Assembly: GCF_028583425.1 (NCBI RefSeq)
Contig: NC_072798.1
Location: 15,006,501 to 15,070,500 of the forward strand
Reading direction: 5' to 3'
DNA from: Eublepharis macularius
Lineage: Eukaryota; Chordata; Lepidosauria; Squamata; Eublepharidae
DNA: 64,000 nt
Positions 49,901 through 53,579 of this stretch are shown piece after piece. The notes under the pieces are model-generated. The model did not search any database. It was not told the DNA's origin and was given only the letters and a program-made list of their open reading frames with translations. The stretch's first letter is position 1; every line of letters begins with the position of its first letter. The position numbers were made by a program, and so were the translations under genes.

Positions 49901-50852
49901 TTCGTGCCCATCTCTAGAGACAAGATGAGCAGCAGCCACTTGAGTCTTCATAACATCTTAGCCCATTTCAAGTGTGACCTCTAACAGCACATACAGACAA
50001 AATATGCCACCGGCAGTCCTCCTGATACATGTGACTGCCATTGTATCTGAAAGGGACAATGCATGCACATTCCAGCTTCAGAACATGCATGTCAGAACCT
50101 TGAGCTTTCACGGAAGGGGCTGCGGAGCATCTTCTTTGCATGCAGAAAGTCCCAGATTCAAGCCCCGGCATCTCCAGTTGAAAAGACCGGGTAGTAGGTG
50201 ATGTGAAAGACCAATGGTCTGATTCACTATATGGCAACTTAATGGATTTAGGGTACTGAGGCTAAAATGGCTATCCTATGTATCAGGAGGATTACGTGAA
50301 GCGCATTCTCCACACAGTCAATTGTAACGAGCTGAAACGAGCTGTGGTTAGGTTAGGTTCGCTACTGACATTTCATTCCTTTCCCATTATATAAATGTCA
50401 CTATTATGGAGCTACATCTACAATAATAATATAGTACATTTTGGTACTGTATATTCAACAGTTGAAACGAAAGAAACACTTTTTATAACACAAGAAAGGA
50501 TGCTTAAAAGACACTATATAATAATATAATATAATTACTATATAACTATATATAATGATATAATAACACATTTTATAACACAAGAAAGGATGCTTAAAAG
50601 ATAGTAAAGCTTACAAATAAAACCTCTTTTTTGTCCTACTGCGGTACTCACTTCTACGGCGTAGTGGAAGGCCGATATGGCAGGATGAACAGAGAGGTTC
50701 TCCAGAGGCTTGATATGAGGTTTCTCCCAACCTGAAGCTAAGGACCATTCTATAAACAGCATGTTGTCTGAGAACACAGTTCCAAACACAAGGCCGTTGG
50801 GGTCTGGCTTTTCCTTGAAAGTGGTAGAGGGGTTGATGATTAAGTCGGCAGC
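19948..50852 (-). CDS. BCAT1: BCAT1, cytosolic branched-chain aminotransferase, exons 3-11 (5' end missing)
   Basis: Joined coding exons on the minus strand: 50852-50652, 42824-42714, 38979-38860, 33424-33261, 29799-29657, 25491-25406, 24671-24531, 20795-20721 and 19989-19948. They give 360 codons plus a stop with every junction in phase. The enzyme is a PLP-dependent fold-type IV transaminase that moves the amino group of Leu, Ile or Val to 2-oxoglutarate in the cytosol. Seen directly: the PLP lysine in GDCKLGG, the cofactor-pocket stretch [11 protein letters not shown], a CVVC redox motif and a terminal [13 protein letters not shown]. If 26 residues precede the first exon here, the lysine is K222 and the cysteines are C335 and C338, as in human BCAT1. 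The C-terminus favours BCAT1 over mitochondrial BCAT2. I could not find the first ~26 codons in this window. No frameshift or internal stop is present, so the gene looks functional. Confidence 0.96.
20103..20210. repeat. AGTGCAATCCTA palindrome copy in intron 10
   Basis: AGTGCAATCCTAAACAGAGT at the left and GTCTTAGGATGGCACTG at the right frame CAGTGACTTCATTGGG. It begins about 115 bp into intron 10, past the exon 11 acceptor. Confidence 0.55.
20450..20645 (-). mobile_element. tRNA-headed SINE, family C
   Basis: Minus-strand head GAGGTAGAGTGCATGCTTTG, box B-like region with AGATTCAGTC, body with AGCATCTCCAGTTAAAAGAA and tail matching the copies at 10330 and 60430. It lies in intron 10. Confidence 0.6.
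20721..20795 (-). CDS. BCAT1: BCAT1 exon 10
   Basis: 25 codons, [10 protein letters not shown] to QLTDIQ, the penultimate block of the protein. The acceptor is TTCTTCTAG and the donor GTAAGG. Phase 0 on both sides. The IPTMENGP core is diagnostic of vertebrate BCAT. Confidence 0.95.
21165..21375 (+). other. Possible LTR tail with poly(A) signal
   Basis: CTTGACAATAAAGGTGCTCG near 21314 is followed by CACTCCATACTTTCCGATCT, the look of an R/U5 end. No matching second LTR was found, so this stays a weak call. Confidence 0.25.
21411..22050 (+). mobile_element. LTR retroelement: LTR plus leader, plus strand
   Basis: The U3-like part has repeated ACATYTAATYA motifs. A TATA-like CTATAAGAACC lies at about 21631 and AAATAAAA at about 21898. 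The LTR edge CTGTAAAAATTGG is at about 21950, followed by the leader TATCCCACTTTGTTACCCC and CACAAGGAGTCCCATTCTGG. The leader matches those at 5877-5940 and 53580-53660. No coding region follows. Confidence 0.6.
22065..22460 (-). mobile_element. SINE family C split by a SINE family B insertion
   Basis: Family C pieces lie at about 22065-22184 and 22428-22460. Between them a family B SINE (tail CTCACAACAACTCTGTGAGG, core CCAAGGTCATCCAG) is bounded by CCTTCTG at 22178-22184 and 22428-22434, the likely target duplication. The nesting shows family B moved later than this family C copy. Confidence 0.6.
22545..22990 (+). mobile_element. L2 3' end
   Basis: Encodes [20 protein letters not shown] and LFRRAF-like remnants, then the 3' UTR ending CTTGAGTCTCAGTGAGAAAG and ATAACATAAATAAA. 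It is the same family as 1421-3176 and 56097-56500. Confidence 0.65.
23343..23918. mobile_element. 576-bp palindromic MITE, GAGCCAA group, 3-bp TTA duplication
   Basis: Ends GAGCCAAAACACACGAGACG and the mirror GTCTGTTTTGGCTC. TTA flanks both sides (23340-23342 and 23919-23921). The arms also share GAGAAAGAATCTCTG against CAGAGGTTCTTTCTC. The GC-rich centre contains CTCCCCTTGCTCGGGAGC-type sub-palindromes. Confidence 0.75.
24018..24378 (-). mobile_element. SINE family B (MIR-like) with nested MITE
   Basis: Minus-strand head AGCCAGCATGGTGTAGTGG, box B-like GGTTCGAACCCCCGC, core TGGGTGATCTTAGG and tail AAATGAAGTAAATAAATAT. The body is split by the MITE at 24140-24257. Confidence 0.75.
24140..24257. 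mobile_element. 118-bp palindromic MITE, 3-bp TGA duplication
   Basis: GGGCCAAGCTACACATGACG at the left is mirrored by CGTCATGTGTAGCTTGGCCC at the right. TGA flanks both sides (24137-24139, 24258-24260). Removing it rejoins the SINE. Confidence 0.8.
24531..24671 (-). CDS. BCAT1: BCAT1 exon 9 (CVVC redox motif)
   Basis: 47 codons from [10 protein letters not shown] to ILYMGE. Contains [10 protein letters not shown], the CXXC pair known in vertebrate BCAT proteins as a redox switch, at residues 335/338 by human numbering. The acceptor is CCTGTACAG and the donor GTAAGG. Phase 0 on both sides. Confidence 0.96.
24850..25076 (-). mobile_element. CR1 3' UTR fragment, subfamily 2
   Basis: Ends in the CR1-type TAGAATCATAGGGTTGG (plus 24855), with GGTCATCTAGTCCAGCC and CTGACCCCAAGGTGG. 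It differs from the CR1 at 468 and matches 52258-52485. Confidence 0.7.
25080..25155. repeat. GTGCTACTGGACT-family fragment
   Basis: CTTATACCCTGGAAAATTTT and AAGATGCTACAGGACATG match one half of the palindromic family. Confidence 0.45.
25406..25491 (-). CDS. BCAT1: BCAT1 exon 8
   Basis: 86 nt encoding [10 protein letters not shown] through LDLAHKW, with the LPGVTR motif that positions the PLP phosphate in branched-chain transaminases. The acceptor is TGTTGACAG and the donor GTAGGT. A SINE remnant in the same orientation starts only about 20 bp upstream of the acceptor (plus 25512). Confidence 0.95.
25512..25672 (-). mobile_element. SINE family A, 3' part
   Basis: Minus-strand core CTCAGCCCCACCCACCTCAC and tail TTGTCCCGATGGGTGGTATA, truncated before the tRNA head. 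The A/T-rich tail faces exon 8. Confidence 0.65.
25978..26378 (+). mobile_element. Non-autonomous hAT, CAGGGGTCATTT family, right end lost
   Basis: The left end is CAGGGGTCATTTTGTAG. The interior carries the same GGCCCAAAATGGC-type array. The copy stops after GGAACTGCAT and lacks the terminal CCCTG. Confidence 0.75.
26411..26658 (+). mobile_element. SINE family A, near full length
   Basis: Head GTAGTGTAGTGCTTAAGAGC (box A-like), GGGTTTGATTCCC (box B-like), core GTGACCTTGGGTCAGTCACA as in MIR and CORE-SINEs, and tail GGGCGGTATATAAATAG followed by GTTGTTGTT. Confidence 0.8.
26860..27010 (+). other. Unassigned block with a poly(A)-like signal
   Basis: CTACAATAAAAGTGGCAGTC near 26946 resembles an LTR R/U5 boundary, but no LTR ends or copies were seen. 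Confidence 0.2.
27123..27376 (-). mobile_element. SINE family A, near full length
   Basis: Minus-strand copy of the element at 26411: the head ends GAGAGCCAGTTTGGTGTAG and the tail is CCTTTCAGGACAATTTAATG in plus sense. Confidence 0.78.
27380..28505. other. BCAT1: Intron 7, nothing recognised
   Basis: Unassigned intronic sequence. Open frames here show no known domains. Confidence 0.4.
28523..28718 (+). mobile_element. 5S-rRNA-derived SINE with 12-bp target duplication
   Basis: The 5' part matches the 5S rRNA internal promoter: CAGATCTCAGAAGCTAAGCA (box A region) and TAATTGGATGGGAGACC (box C region). A body follows with GGCAATGGCAAGCCACCTCT and GTCGCCATAAGTCAACTATG. ACCTGATCCTAG flanks it at 28511-28522 and 28719-28730, which fixes both ends. 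Confidence 0.88.
28731..29656. other. BCAT1: Intron 7, nothing recognised
   Basis: No named repeat was identified between the 5S SINE and exon 7. Confidence 0.35.
29657..29799 (-). CDS. BCAT1: BCAT1 exon 7
   Basis: Encodes [10 protein letters not shown] through YWRNENG (143 nt including split codons). It holds the near-invariant [14 protein letters not shown] block, whose Glu contacts the PLP ring in the family. The acceptor ends CCGAAAG, a purine-containing weak tract, and the donor is GTAACA. Enters at phase 2 and leaves at phase 1. Confidence 0.95.
30018..30235. repeat. BCAT1: GC-rich degenerate tandem repeat in intron 6
   Basis: Units of roughly 55-70 bp share GGAGGGCAGGGCAGC, GGCCGGGCAT and CATCTGGGTGGG or CTGTCTGGATGGG; about four imperfect copies. 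The rest of intron 6 around it is AT-rich and unassigned. Confidence 0.5.
31508..31566 (+). mobile_element. SINE family B head fragment
   Basis: GTCAGTGTGGTGCAGTGGTT and GGGGGACCCAGGTTCA are the tRNA-like head. The body is cut off where the next repeat starts. Confidence 0.5.
31566..31758. repeat. GTGCTACTGGACT-family palindrome, near complete
   Basis: The left half carries GGTGGGTAGCCATGTTGATC, CAGTAGCATCTTAAGACC and GGTATAAGCTTTTGAGAG. The right half mirrors it with CTCTCAAAAGCTCATACC and GTCTTTAAGGTGCTACTGG. Confidence 0.65.
31985..32045 (-). mobile_element. L2 tail fragment after a (TTCC)n run
   Basis: TTCC units at about 31987-32010 precede CTCTGAGACTCAAGGTGG, which on the minus strand is the end of the L2 3' UTR seen at 1421. 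Confidence 0.45.
32303..32670. mobile_element. GC-rich hAT-like element
   Basis: Opens CACCGCCGGCGCCAGGGTTT. It contains the palindrome TGATGACGTCATCACGTGAT near 32381 and closes TGGCACCGGGCCTGCC. Composition and ends resemble 1574-2154. No duplication is legible. Confidence 0.45.
32983..33135. repeat. GTGCTACTGGACT-family copy
   Basis: TAGGTGGGTAGCCATGTTGG at the left, TTGGTCTCTAAGGTGCCACT at the right. It ends about 125 bp from the exon 6 donor. Confidence 0.55.
33261..33424 (-). CDS. BCAT1: BCAT1 exon 6 (catalytic lysine)
   Basis: Encodes [10 protein letters not shown] through GDCKLGG (164 nt, 54 codons plus two bases). It contains the PLP Schiff-base lysine in GDCK, residue 222 by human numbering, and the GPYFSSG loop. 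The acceptor is GACCCTTCAG and the donor GTAAGA. It leaves phase 2, completed by the first base of exon 7. Confidence 0.96.
33773..33975 (+). mobile_element. 5S-rRNA-derived SINE
   Basis: GTATCTCAGAAGCTAAGCAG and CTGAATGGGAGACC match 5S boxes A and C, then GGCAGACAATGGAAAACTAC and TACCATAAGTTGACTACAAC of the shared body. Confidence 0.82.
34022..34456 (+). mobile_element. Non-autonomous hAT, CAGGGGTCATTT family, full length
   Basis: Ends CAGGGGTCACTTCATAG and CTCGAAATGGGCCCTG. The GGCCCAAAATGGC array and CCACCTGACATGTGACCTCT are shared with 11441 and 25978. The flanks are T-runs, so a duplication cannot be judged. Confidence 0.78.
34560..34680 (-). mobile_element. SINE family B fragment
   Basis: GAGTGTGAATCAAACCTGGT and CAGTCTGATACTCAGACATC are a degraded box B and head on the minus strand. 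Confidence 0.4.
35281..35482. mobile_element. Palindromic MITE, GAGCCAAACTACAAGTGACG
   Basis: Arms of about 85 bp: GAGCCAAACTACAAGTGACG at the left against CACTTGTAGTTTGGCTC at the right, plus TTCCCTCAAGTTTTGATGGG against CCCATCAAAACTTGAGGGAA. The near-identical element at 52514-52714 lies in intron 2. Confidence 0.78.
35605..35720 (-). mobile_element. SINE family B tail fragment
   Basis: GGGGACCCAAAACAGTTTAC and CATTTTATCCTCACATCAAC match the 3' half of family B. Confidence 0.5.
36014..36314 (+). mobile_element. hAT MITE, CAGGGCTTTTTTTC family
   Basis: Full ends CAGGGCTTTTTTTCTGGG and GAAAAAAAGCCCTG. The flanking 8-mers TCTTTCAA and CCTTTGAA match at 6 of 8. The inner arms around 36175-36240 form a perfect-looking palindrome with AGTTTAGATTG. 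Confidence 0.82.
36640..36785 (-). mobile_element. SINE family B fragment
   Basis: GGCTCAAGGTCATCCAGCAA and GAATCGAACCCAGCTCTC (box B-like) in reverse orientation, ending at the AACCACTAT head. Confidence 0.55.
37195..37856. mobile_element. Non-autonomous hAT, TAGAGATGGGCACGAAC, perfect 8-bp duplication
   Basis: The ends TAGAGATGGGCACGAAC and TTCGTGCCCATGCCTA are inverted. GTTATAAC flanks it at 37187-37194 and 37857-37864. The subterminal parts are rich in TGTTCGTT/AACGAACA units. No transposase frame. Confidence 0.87.
37960..38032. repeat. GTGCTACTGGACT-family fragment
   Basis: GTTGCTCTTTAAGGTGGTAC and GGTACAGCTACCCAACTG match the right half of the family. Confidence 0.4.
38370..38590. mobile_element. 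MITE, GGTTGCCAACTCC family
   Basis: GAATTATAGCTGATCTCCAG and GGAATTTCCCAGGTCAGAGT blocks, ending TTGGCAACCTTAC, with a degraded left end. Confidence 0.55.
38860..38979 (-). CDS. BCAT1: BCAT1 exon 5
   Basis: Encodes 40 codons, [10 protein letters not shown] to RPTLIGTE. It carries the substrate and cofactor block [10 protein letters not shown]. The acceptor is TTGCTTTCAG and the donor is GTGGGG. The first residue is Gly where human BCAT1 has Val131; the rest of the block is strongly conserved. Phase 0 on both sides. Confidence 0.95.
39365..39525 (+). mobile_element. 5S-derived SINE, degraded head
   Basis: The head is mutated and partly deleted (GGTACTTGGTGGACTG). The body CAAACCACCTCTGCTTCTCA and the end CATAAGACAGTTGTGACTTG match the family. 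Confidence 0.6.
39741..40021 (+). mobile_element. hAT MITE, CAGGGCTTTTTTTC family
   Basis: Left end GGGGCTTTTTTTCTGGG, right end GAAAAAAAGCCCTG, with the shared AAATGGTCACATGGCCGG interior. Confidence 0.8.
40030..40285. repeat. SINE family B fragment (minus) followed by a GTGCTACTGGACT fragment
   Basis: At 40030-40172, GACAACCCTGTAAGCTGG and CTAATCCGACACTCTAACC show a family B SINE. At 40173-40285, CTTGACTCTTGAAAGCTTAT and ACGGTGCTACTGAACTCC belong to the palindromic family. Confidence 0.5.
40417..40506 (+). repeat. 34-35 bp tandem repeat, 2.6 copies
   Basis: Unit AGCCCTTTGCCTTGGGTCAG followed by TTAAAGGGTTCAAG, repeated at 40417, 40452 and partly 40486 with one or two changes. Confidence 0.8.
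41560..41762 (-). mobile_element. SINE family D with internal duplication
   Basis: Minus-strand head CTGCTGTAGCATAGTGGTTA. GAGTTGAACTGGCAGAATAC and GATTCGAACTAGCAGAATGA show the box B region is present twice, so the copy carries a partial direct duplication. Confidence 0.6.
41915..42085 (+). mobile_element. 5S-derived SINE, internally deleted
   Basis: CTTGTCAGATCTTGGAAGCT then ACTTGGATGGGCAACC, with the stretch between boxes A and C shortened; body AAACCACCTCTGCTTCTCAC. Confidence 0.7.
42091..42333 (+). mobile_element. hAT MITE, CAGGGCTTTTTTTC family
   Basis: Complete ends and a central palindrome (GCCCTCCGGAGGGC) joining the two CAATCTAAACTCCCCTCTGT arms. Directly follows the 5S SINE. Confidence 0.83.
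42714..42824 (-). CDS. BCAT1: BCAT1 exon 4
   Basis: Encodes 37 codons, [10 protein letters not shown] to AVRATLP, including the LFEG and MDRM blocks near the PLP site. The acceptor TTCTTTGCAG is good. The donor is GTCTGT, with C at +3, which is weaker than the other donors in this gene. Using the nearby GTACCA instead would break the frame, so GTCTGT is the only workable donor. Phase 0 on both sides. Confidence 0.94.
43193..43405. mobile_element. MITE, GGTTGCCAACTCC family
   Basis: TAGGGTTGCCAGCTCCAGG at the left and TTTGAGAACCCTAGC at the right, with AATTCCTGGAAATTTGGG. Confidence 0.65.
43522..43665. repeat. Inverted repeat with a perfect 19-bp hairpin core
   Basis: ATTGCCAGAAACTCTATGG (43572-43590) and its exact reverse complement (43596-43614) are 5 bp apart. 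Looser symmetry extends outward through AAGTGACATCA and its counterpart to about 70 bp per side. Confidence 0.75.
43670..45225. other. BCAT1: Intron 3, mostly unassigned
   Basis: Apart from an AGTGCAATCCTA-family remnant near 44221-44292 (GAGTAACTCTGTAAAGGATT), nothing was recognised. Confidence 0.4.
45232..45632. mobile_element. GC-rich non-autonomous element with GGGCCCAA motifs
   Basis: Contains GGCCAATTTGGGCCCCAAAC, TGATGTCACTTCCCGGAAGT and ends AACTGGCAACCCTA. Similar blocks occur at 62429-63195. The termini are not certain. Confidence 0.45.
45640..48280. other. BCAT1: Intron 3, mostly unassigned
   Basis: A family C SINE remnant lies at 46385-46478 on the minus strand. CATAAACAT-like AT-rich tracts surround it. 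No exon signal was accepted. Confidence 0.4.
48283..48432. mobile_element. 150-bp palindromic MITE, GGCCATTTCCACAC ends
   Basis: GGCAATTTCCACACGGCTTA at the left, GTAAGCCATGTGGAAATGGCC at the right (arms about 65 bp), with GTAACAACCC mirrored by GGGTTGTTAC. Confidence 0.72.
48552..49916. mobile_element. Non-autonomous hAT, TAGAGATGGGCACGAAC, with nested foldback
   Basis: TAGAGATGGGCACGAACAG and TTCGTGCCCATCTCTA ends. GAGACAAG flanks both sides exactly (48544-48551, 49917-49924). Internal sequence near 48,700-49,250 matches 37,310-37,730, including repeated TTTCTGGGAGTGGTGC units. A 500-bp foldback interrupts it at 49276. Confidence 0.85.
49276..49741. mobile_element. Foldback element with ~163-bp arms
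   Basis: AGTAACGGAAGGGGGGCTAC at the left is mirrored by GTAGCCCCCCCTTCAGTTAC at the right, and the pairing continues through ATTTGATAGAGAGACAGTTA to GAAAGAAAGAACCCC. Direct repeats GCTGGCCCCCATGAACAG (49258-49275) and a near-identical copy at 49777-49795 bracket it. Confidence 0.78.
50105..50240 (+). mobile_element. SINE family C, plus strand
   Basis: CATCTTCTTTGCATGCAGAA, box B-like AGATTCAAGCCCCGGC, then CATCTCCAGTTGAAAAGACC and the GGTGATGTGAAAGACC tail. Confidence 0.62.
50482..50603. repeat. Direct repeat flanking an AT-rich core beside exon 3
   Basis: The 20-mer AACACAAGAAAGGATGCTTA occurs at about 50487 and 50577. TATA-rich sequence lies between. The right copy ends about 50 bp from the exon 3 donor. 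Confidence 0.75.
50652..50852 (-). CDS. BCAT1: BCAT1 exon 3
   Basis: Encodes 67 codons from [10 protein letters not shown] to FHYAVE, covering the N-terminal small-domain strands and the FGTVFSDNM and WEKPHIKPL blocks typical of the family. The acceptor is a weak tract ending CCCCTAG and the donor is GTGAGT. The exon starts and ends at phase 0. The preceding exon, ending in the family's FK dipeptide, was searched for on the minus strand up to 64000 without success. Confidence 0.95.
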
Positions 50853-51014
50853 CTAGGGGATAAAAAGCACAAAAACCAATAAACAAGAATGTAAGATTAT
50901 TTATGCTAGAGCAGACCAATGGTCCAGCTAATCCAGCAACCGGAGGAACACAACCAATCCAGCAACCAAAAGGAATACAAGTAGCCCATAATAGCCTCCC
51001 CCATGATTTTCTTT

Positions 51015-51193
51015 TTTGCCATCAAGTTGCAGCCATCTTATAGCAACCTCATAGGGTTTTCAAAGCAAGCGACGTTCAGAAGTGTTTGGCTATTGCCTGC
51101 CGCTAGCAAACCTAGACTTCCCTCCCAGGCAAGTACTAACCACTGCTGACCCGGCTTAGTTTCCAAGATCTGATAAGATCAGTCTAGCCTGGG
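51015..51193 (-). mobile_element. 5S-derived SINE, minus strand
   Basis: Reverse of GATCTTGGAAACTAAGCCGG and AGTACTTGCCTGGGAGGG, followed by the GTTGCTATAAGATGGCTGC-type body end. Confidence 0.7.
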
Positions 51194-51628
51194 ATTTCCA
51201 GGTCCATTATTGCTCCACAGCAACTGAACACAGCAGTTCCTTTTAGTCATTAATACTGATTGGTGAACCTGTCCACCACGGATTTGTCTAATCCCCCTTC
51301 AAATTCATCTAAGCTAGTGGCTATTATGACATGCTGTGGTGGTAATGACTTTTTGAGTAAAGTAGAAGTTACTTTTTTATGTCTTGAATCTACTACCCAG
51401 GAGCTTTACCAGGTACCTATGAGTTCTGGCATTATGCAAGAGGGAGTTATTTTTTTAAAAAAAATCCCCTTTCTCTATCCCATGCATAATTTTTTAAAAA
51501 TCTATTGTGACACCCCTTTGTTGGATTTTCTTAAACTAAGAAGTCCCTATCTCCTTTGCCTTCCTGAATTTGACTATATTATAATGAAATGAATCAAAGT
51601 AAATTCAAAGATGGACAGAAACTAACAG

Positions 51629-51905
51629 CGCAATCCTAGACAGAGTTAGATCCAGGGCTTTTTTTCAGCTGGAACGCAGTGGAACGGAGTTCCGGAACCT
51701 CTTGAAAATGGTCACACGGCTGGTGGCCCCGCCCCCTGATCTCCAGACAGAGGGGAGTTGAGATCAGGGGGCGGAGCCACCAGCCATGTGACCATTTTCT
51801 CCGAGGGCAACTCACTGAGTTCTACCACCTCTTTTCCCAGAAAAAAGCCCTGGTTAGATCCTTCTAAACCCATTGATTTCAATGTACTTTGAAGAGACAA
51901 TAGTA
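51629..51905. repeat. AGTGCAATCCTA palindrome split by a hAT MITE
   Basis: GCGCAATCCTAGACAGAGTT before the MITE continues after it with CTTCTAAACCCATTGATTTC. Excising 51653-51860 restores a continuous copy. Confidence 0.6.
51653..51852 (-). mobile_element. hAT MITE, CAGGGCTTTTTTTC family, perfect 8-bp duplication
   Basis: CAGGGCTTTTTTTCAGCTGG and CCAGAAAAAAGCCCTG ends; GTTAGATC on both sides (51645-51652 and 51853-51860). Confidence 0.88.
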
Positions 51906-52118
51906 CGGTAAGAGCCATTCCATATAATATGACGGCTACAGGAACACTGGCAACAAACATGTTTTCCACGGCAAACTTATAACATGTGGATCTCTTTGTC
52001 TCTCGCATAATATTCACACCCACGTGTGGCTGGAAACTGTGACTGAGTCACATTTTCTAGCCATATATATACAGAGTACACGTGATTTCGTACAGGAAAC
52101 ATTTCTCTAACACGGCCA

Positions 52119-52205
52119 GTGCAATTCTAAACACAGTTATGACCTTGTAAATTGACTTCAATGAACTTAGAAGGGTATAACTCTGCTTATGATTGCACAG
52201 TGCAT
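52119..52205. repeat. AGTGCAATCCTA palindrome copy
   Basis: GTGCAATTCTAAACACAG at the left and CTGCTTATGATTGCACAGTG at the right around TTGACTTCAATGAAC. Confidence 0.55.
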
Positions 52206-52257
52206 GTTTCACATCCTACTGGATCCTTTTTAAAGCATTGTAGATGCTTGGGACTTA

Positions 52258-52485
52258 GAATCATAGAATCATAGGGTTGGAAGGGATCTCCAGGGTCATC
52301 TAGTCCAATCCCCTGCACAATGCAGGAAATTCATAACTACCTCCCCCCCCTACACACACACACTCAGTGACCCCTGCTCCATGCCCAGAAGATGGCAAAA
52401 CAACATCAGGATCCCCAGCCAAACTGGCCTGGGGAAAATTGCTTCCTGACCCCAAGGTGGCGATGAGCCTTACGCTGGGCATTTA
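52258..52485 (-). mobile_element. CR1 3' UTR fragment, subfamily 2
   Basis: AGAATCATAGAATCATAGGG at its 3' end, then CATCTAGTCCAATCCCCTGC and CTGACCCCAAGGTGGCG, paralleling 24850-25076. Confidence 0.72.
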
Positions 52486-52513
52486 AGAAGGTGCCACAAG
52501 AACTAAGCACTGA

Positions 52514-52714
52514 GAGCCAAACTACAAGTGATGCCTTACACAGGTTGGACACTTGTCAGCTTCCCTCAAGTTTTGATGGGAAATGTAGGCACCCTGGTTT
52601 TACAGCTTGGCTCTCCATTACAGCTGCAAGACCAGGATGCCTACATTTCCCATCAAAACTTGAGGGAAGCTGACAAGTGTTCAACCTGTGTAAGACGTCA
52701 CTTGTAGTTGGCTC
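52514..52714. mobile_element. Palindromic MITE, GAGCCAAACTACAAGTGACG
   Basis: Near-identical to 35281-35482, including both CTACATTTCCCATCAAAAC arms. The similarity suggests recent movement or a common young source. Confidence 0.78.
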
Positions 52715-53094
52715 TCACATAACCCTTCCTGCCCTCCCTCTCATGATCTGCCTAGGTTCACAGAATCAGACTTAACCCAGTACCTTCAAAAAAGAATCTT
52801 TACCACTAACCCACAGTCTCTCTCCTTGTGCCATGAAAGCAGTACAGAGTCTATGTATACTTCCATCCCCACCCCCATAAAATTCAAAGTCATCCTTCCA
52901 CAAAAGCATTTCCTTGAATGCAAACAGCAGTACAGCAAAGAAGACATTTTGGAAGCACCCCATGAGATCTTGATCCCTGGCAGTAGACCTAGTAACTAAA
53001 AGGTGTGTGTTAGGTGTTTGGTCAACTGTCCAGCATCCTTCATTTTAGTCCAAAAAAAGAAATGTCGTGTTCCACAGTGGATGCACGCTGCTGG

Positions 53095-53569
53095 TCATGG
53101 GTTACCAAATAGCCCATAATAACCGACTTGAAGCATGTATTCAAAGGAAGAAGCCTCCTTTCCTGAAACAGCGTAACGAAGATCAGAGGGAAATACATTT
53201 CTCAACTTTGACATGCTTAAATTGATAACACGAGGAATTCGAAACAAACAATTGGATTTCATTATCTGCAAAGCCACACTATGAGAAAGGTCCAGCTCTG
53301 TCTTTTGGTAAAAGGCCAAATCCTTCTTGAGCTGAGAAAGGGGAATGAGCCACAGATCAGTTGTCAGGGGCAGTGAGTTGAGAATACTTGGAAGCAGCCT
53401 CAAGATTAACATTTCCTCTAACAAAGACTTCCTTTACGGCCTTGGAGAAATCACTTAATCTCTCTCTACTTCCACTTCTGATTTTAGCCGTGAAAGAAGC
53501 TGCTGTTTCATTTTGCTTCATCAAGGAATGATGTCCAACAATCATGGGGCTTGGATTGCTCATACTGTT
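53095..53569 (-). pseudogene. Gag-position ORF remnant of an LTR retroelement
   Basis: Downstream of an LTR leader, a frame starts at an ATG (minus, about 53563) with MSNPSPMIVGHHSL and runs about 66 codons to a stop. A second frame continues the sequence sense for about 100 codons (LDLSHSVALQIM region). I do not recognise either half. The position just after the leader is where gag begins. The two frames are offset, so the gene is broken, and no protease, RT or envelope follows. Confidence 0.4.
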
Positions 53570-53579
53570 ACCCAATGAG

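Noticed and set aside
52772..52963. Minus-strand frame ending VSGKDSFLK before GTACTG, considered as BCAT1 exon 2
   Set aside because: Apart from a terminal FLK it does not resemble the expected N-terminal peptide, the upstream sequence lacks a good acceptor, and the surroundings look repeat-derived.
53570..53575. Upstream start giving a myristoylation-like MGN terminus to the gag-position frame
   Set aside because: The codon at that place is TTG, not ATG; the first ATG is four codons later.
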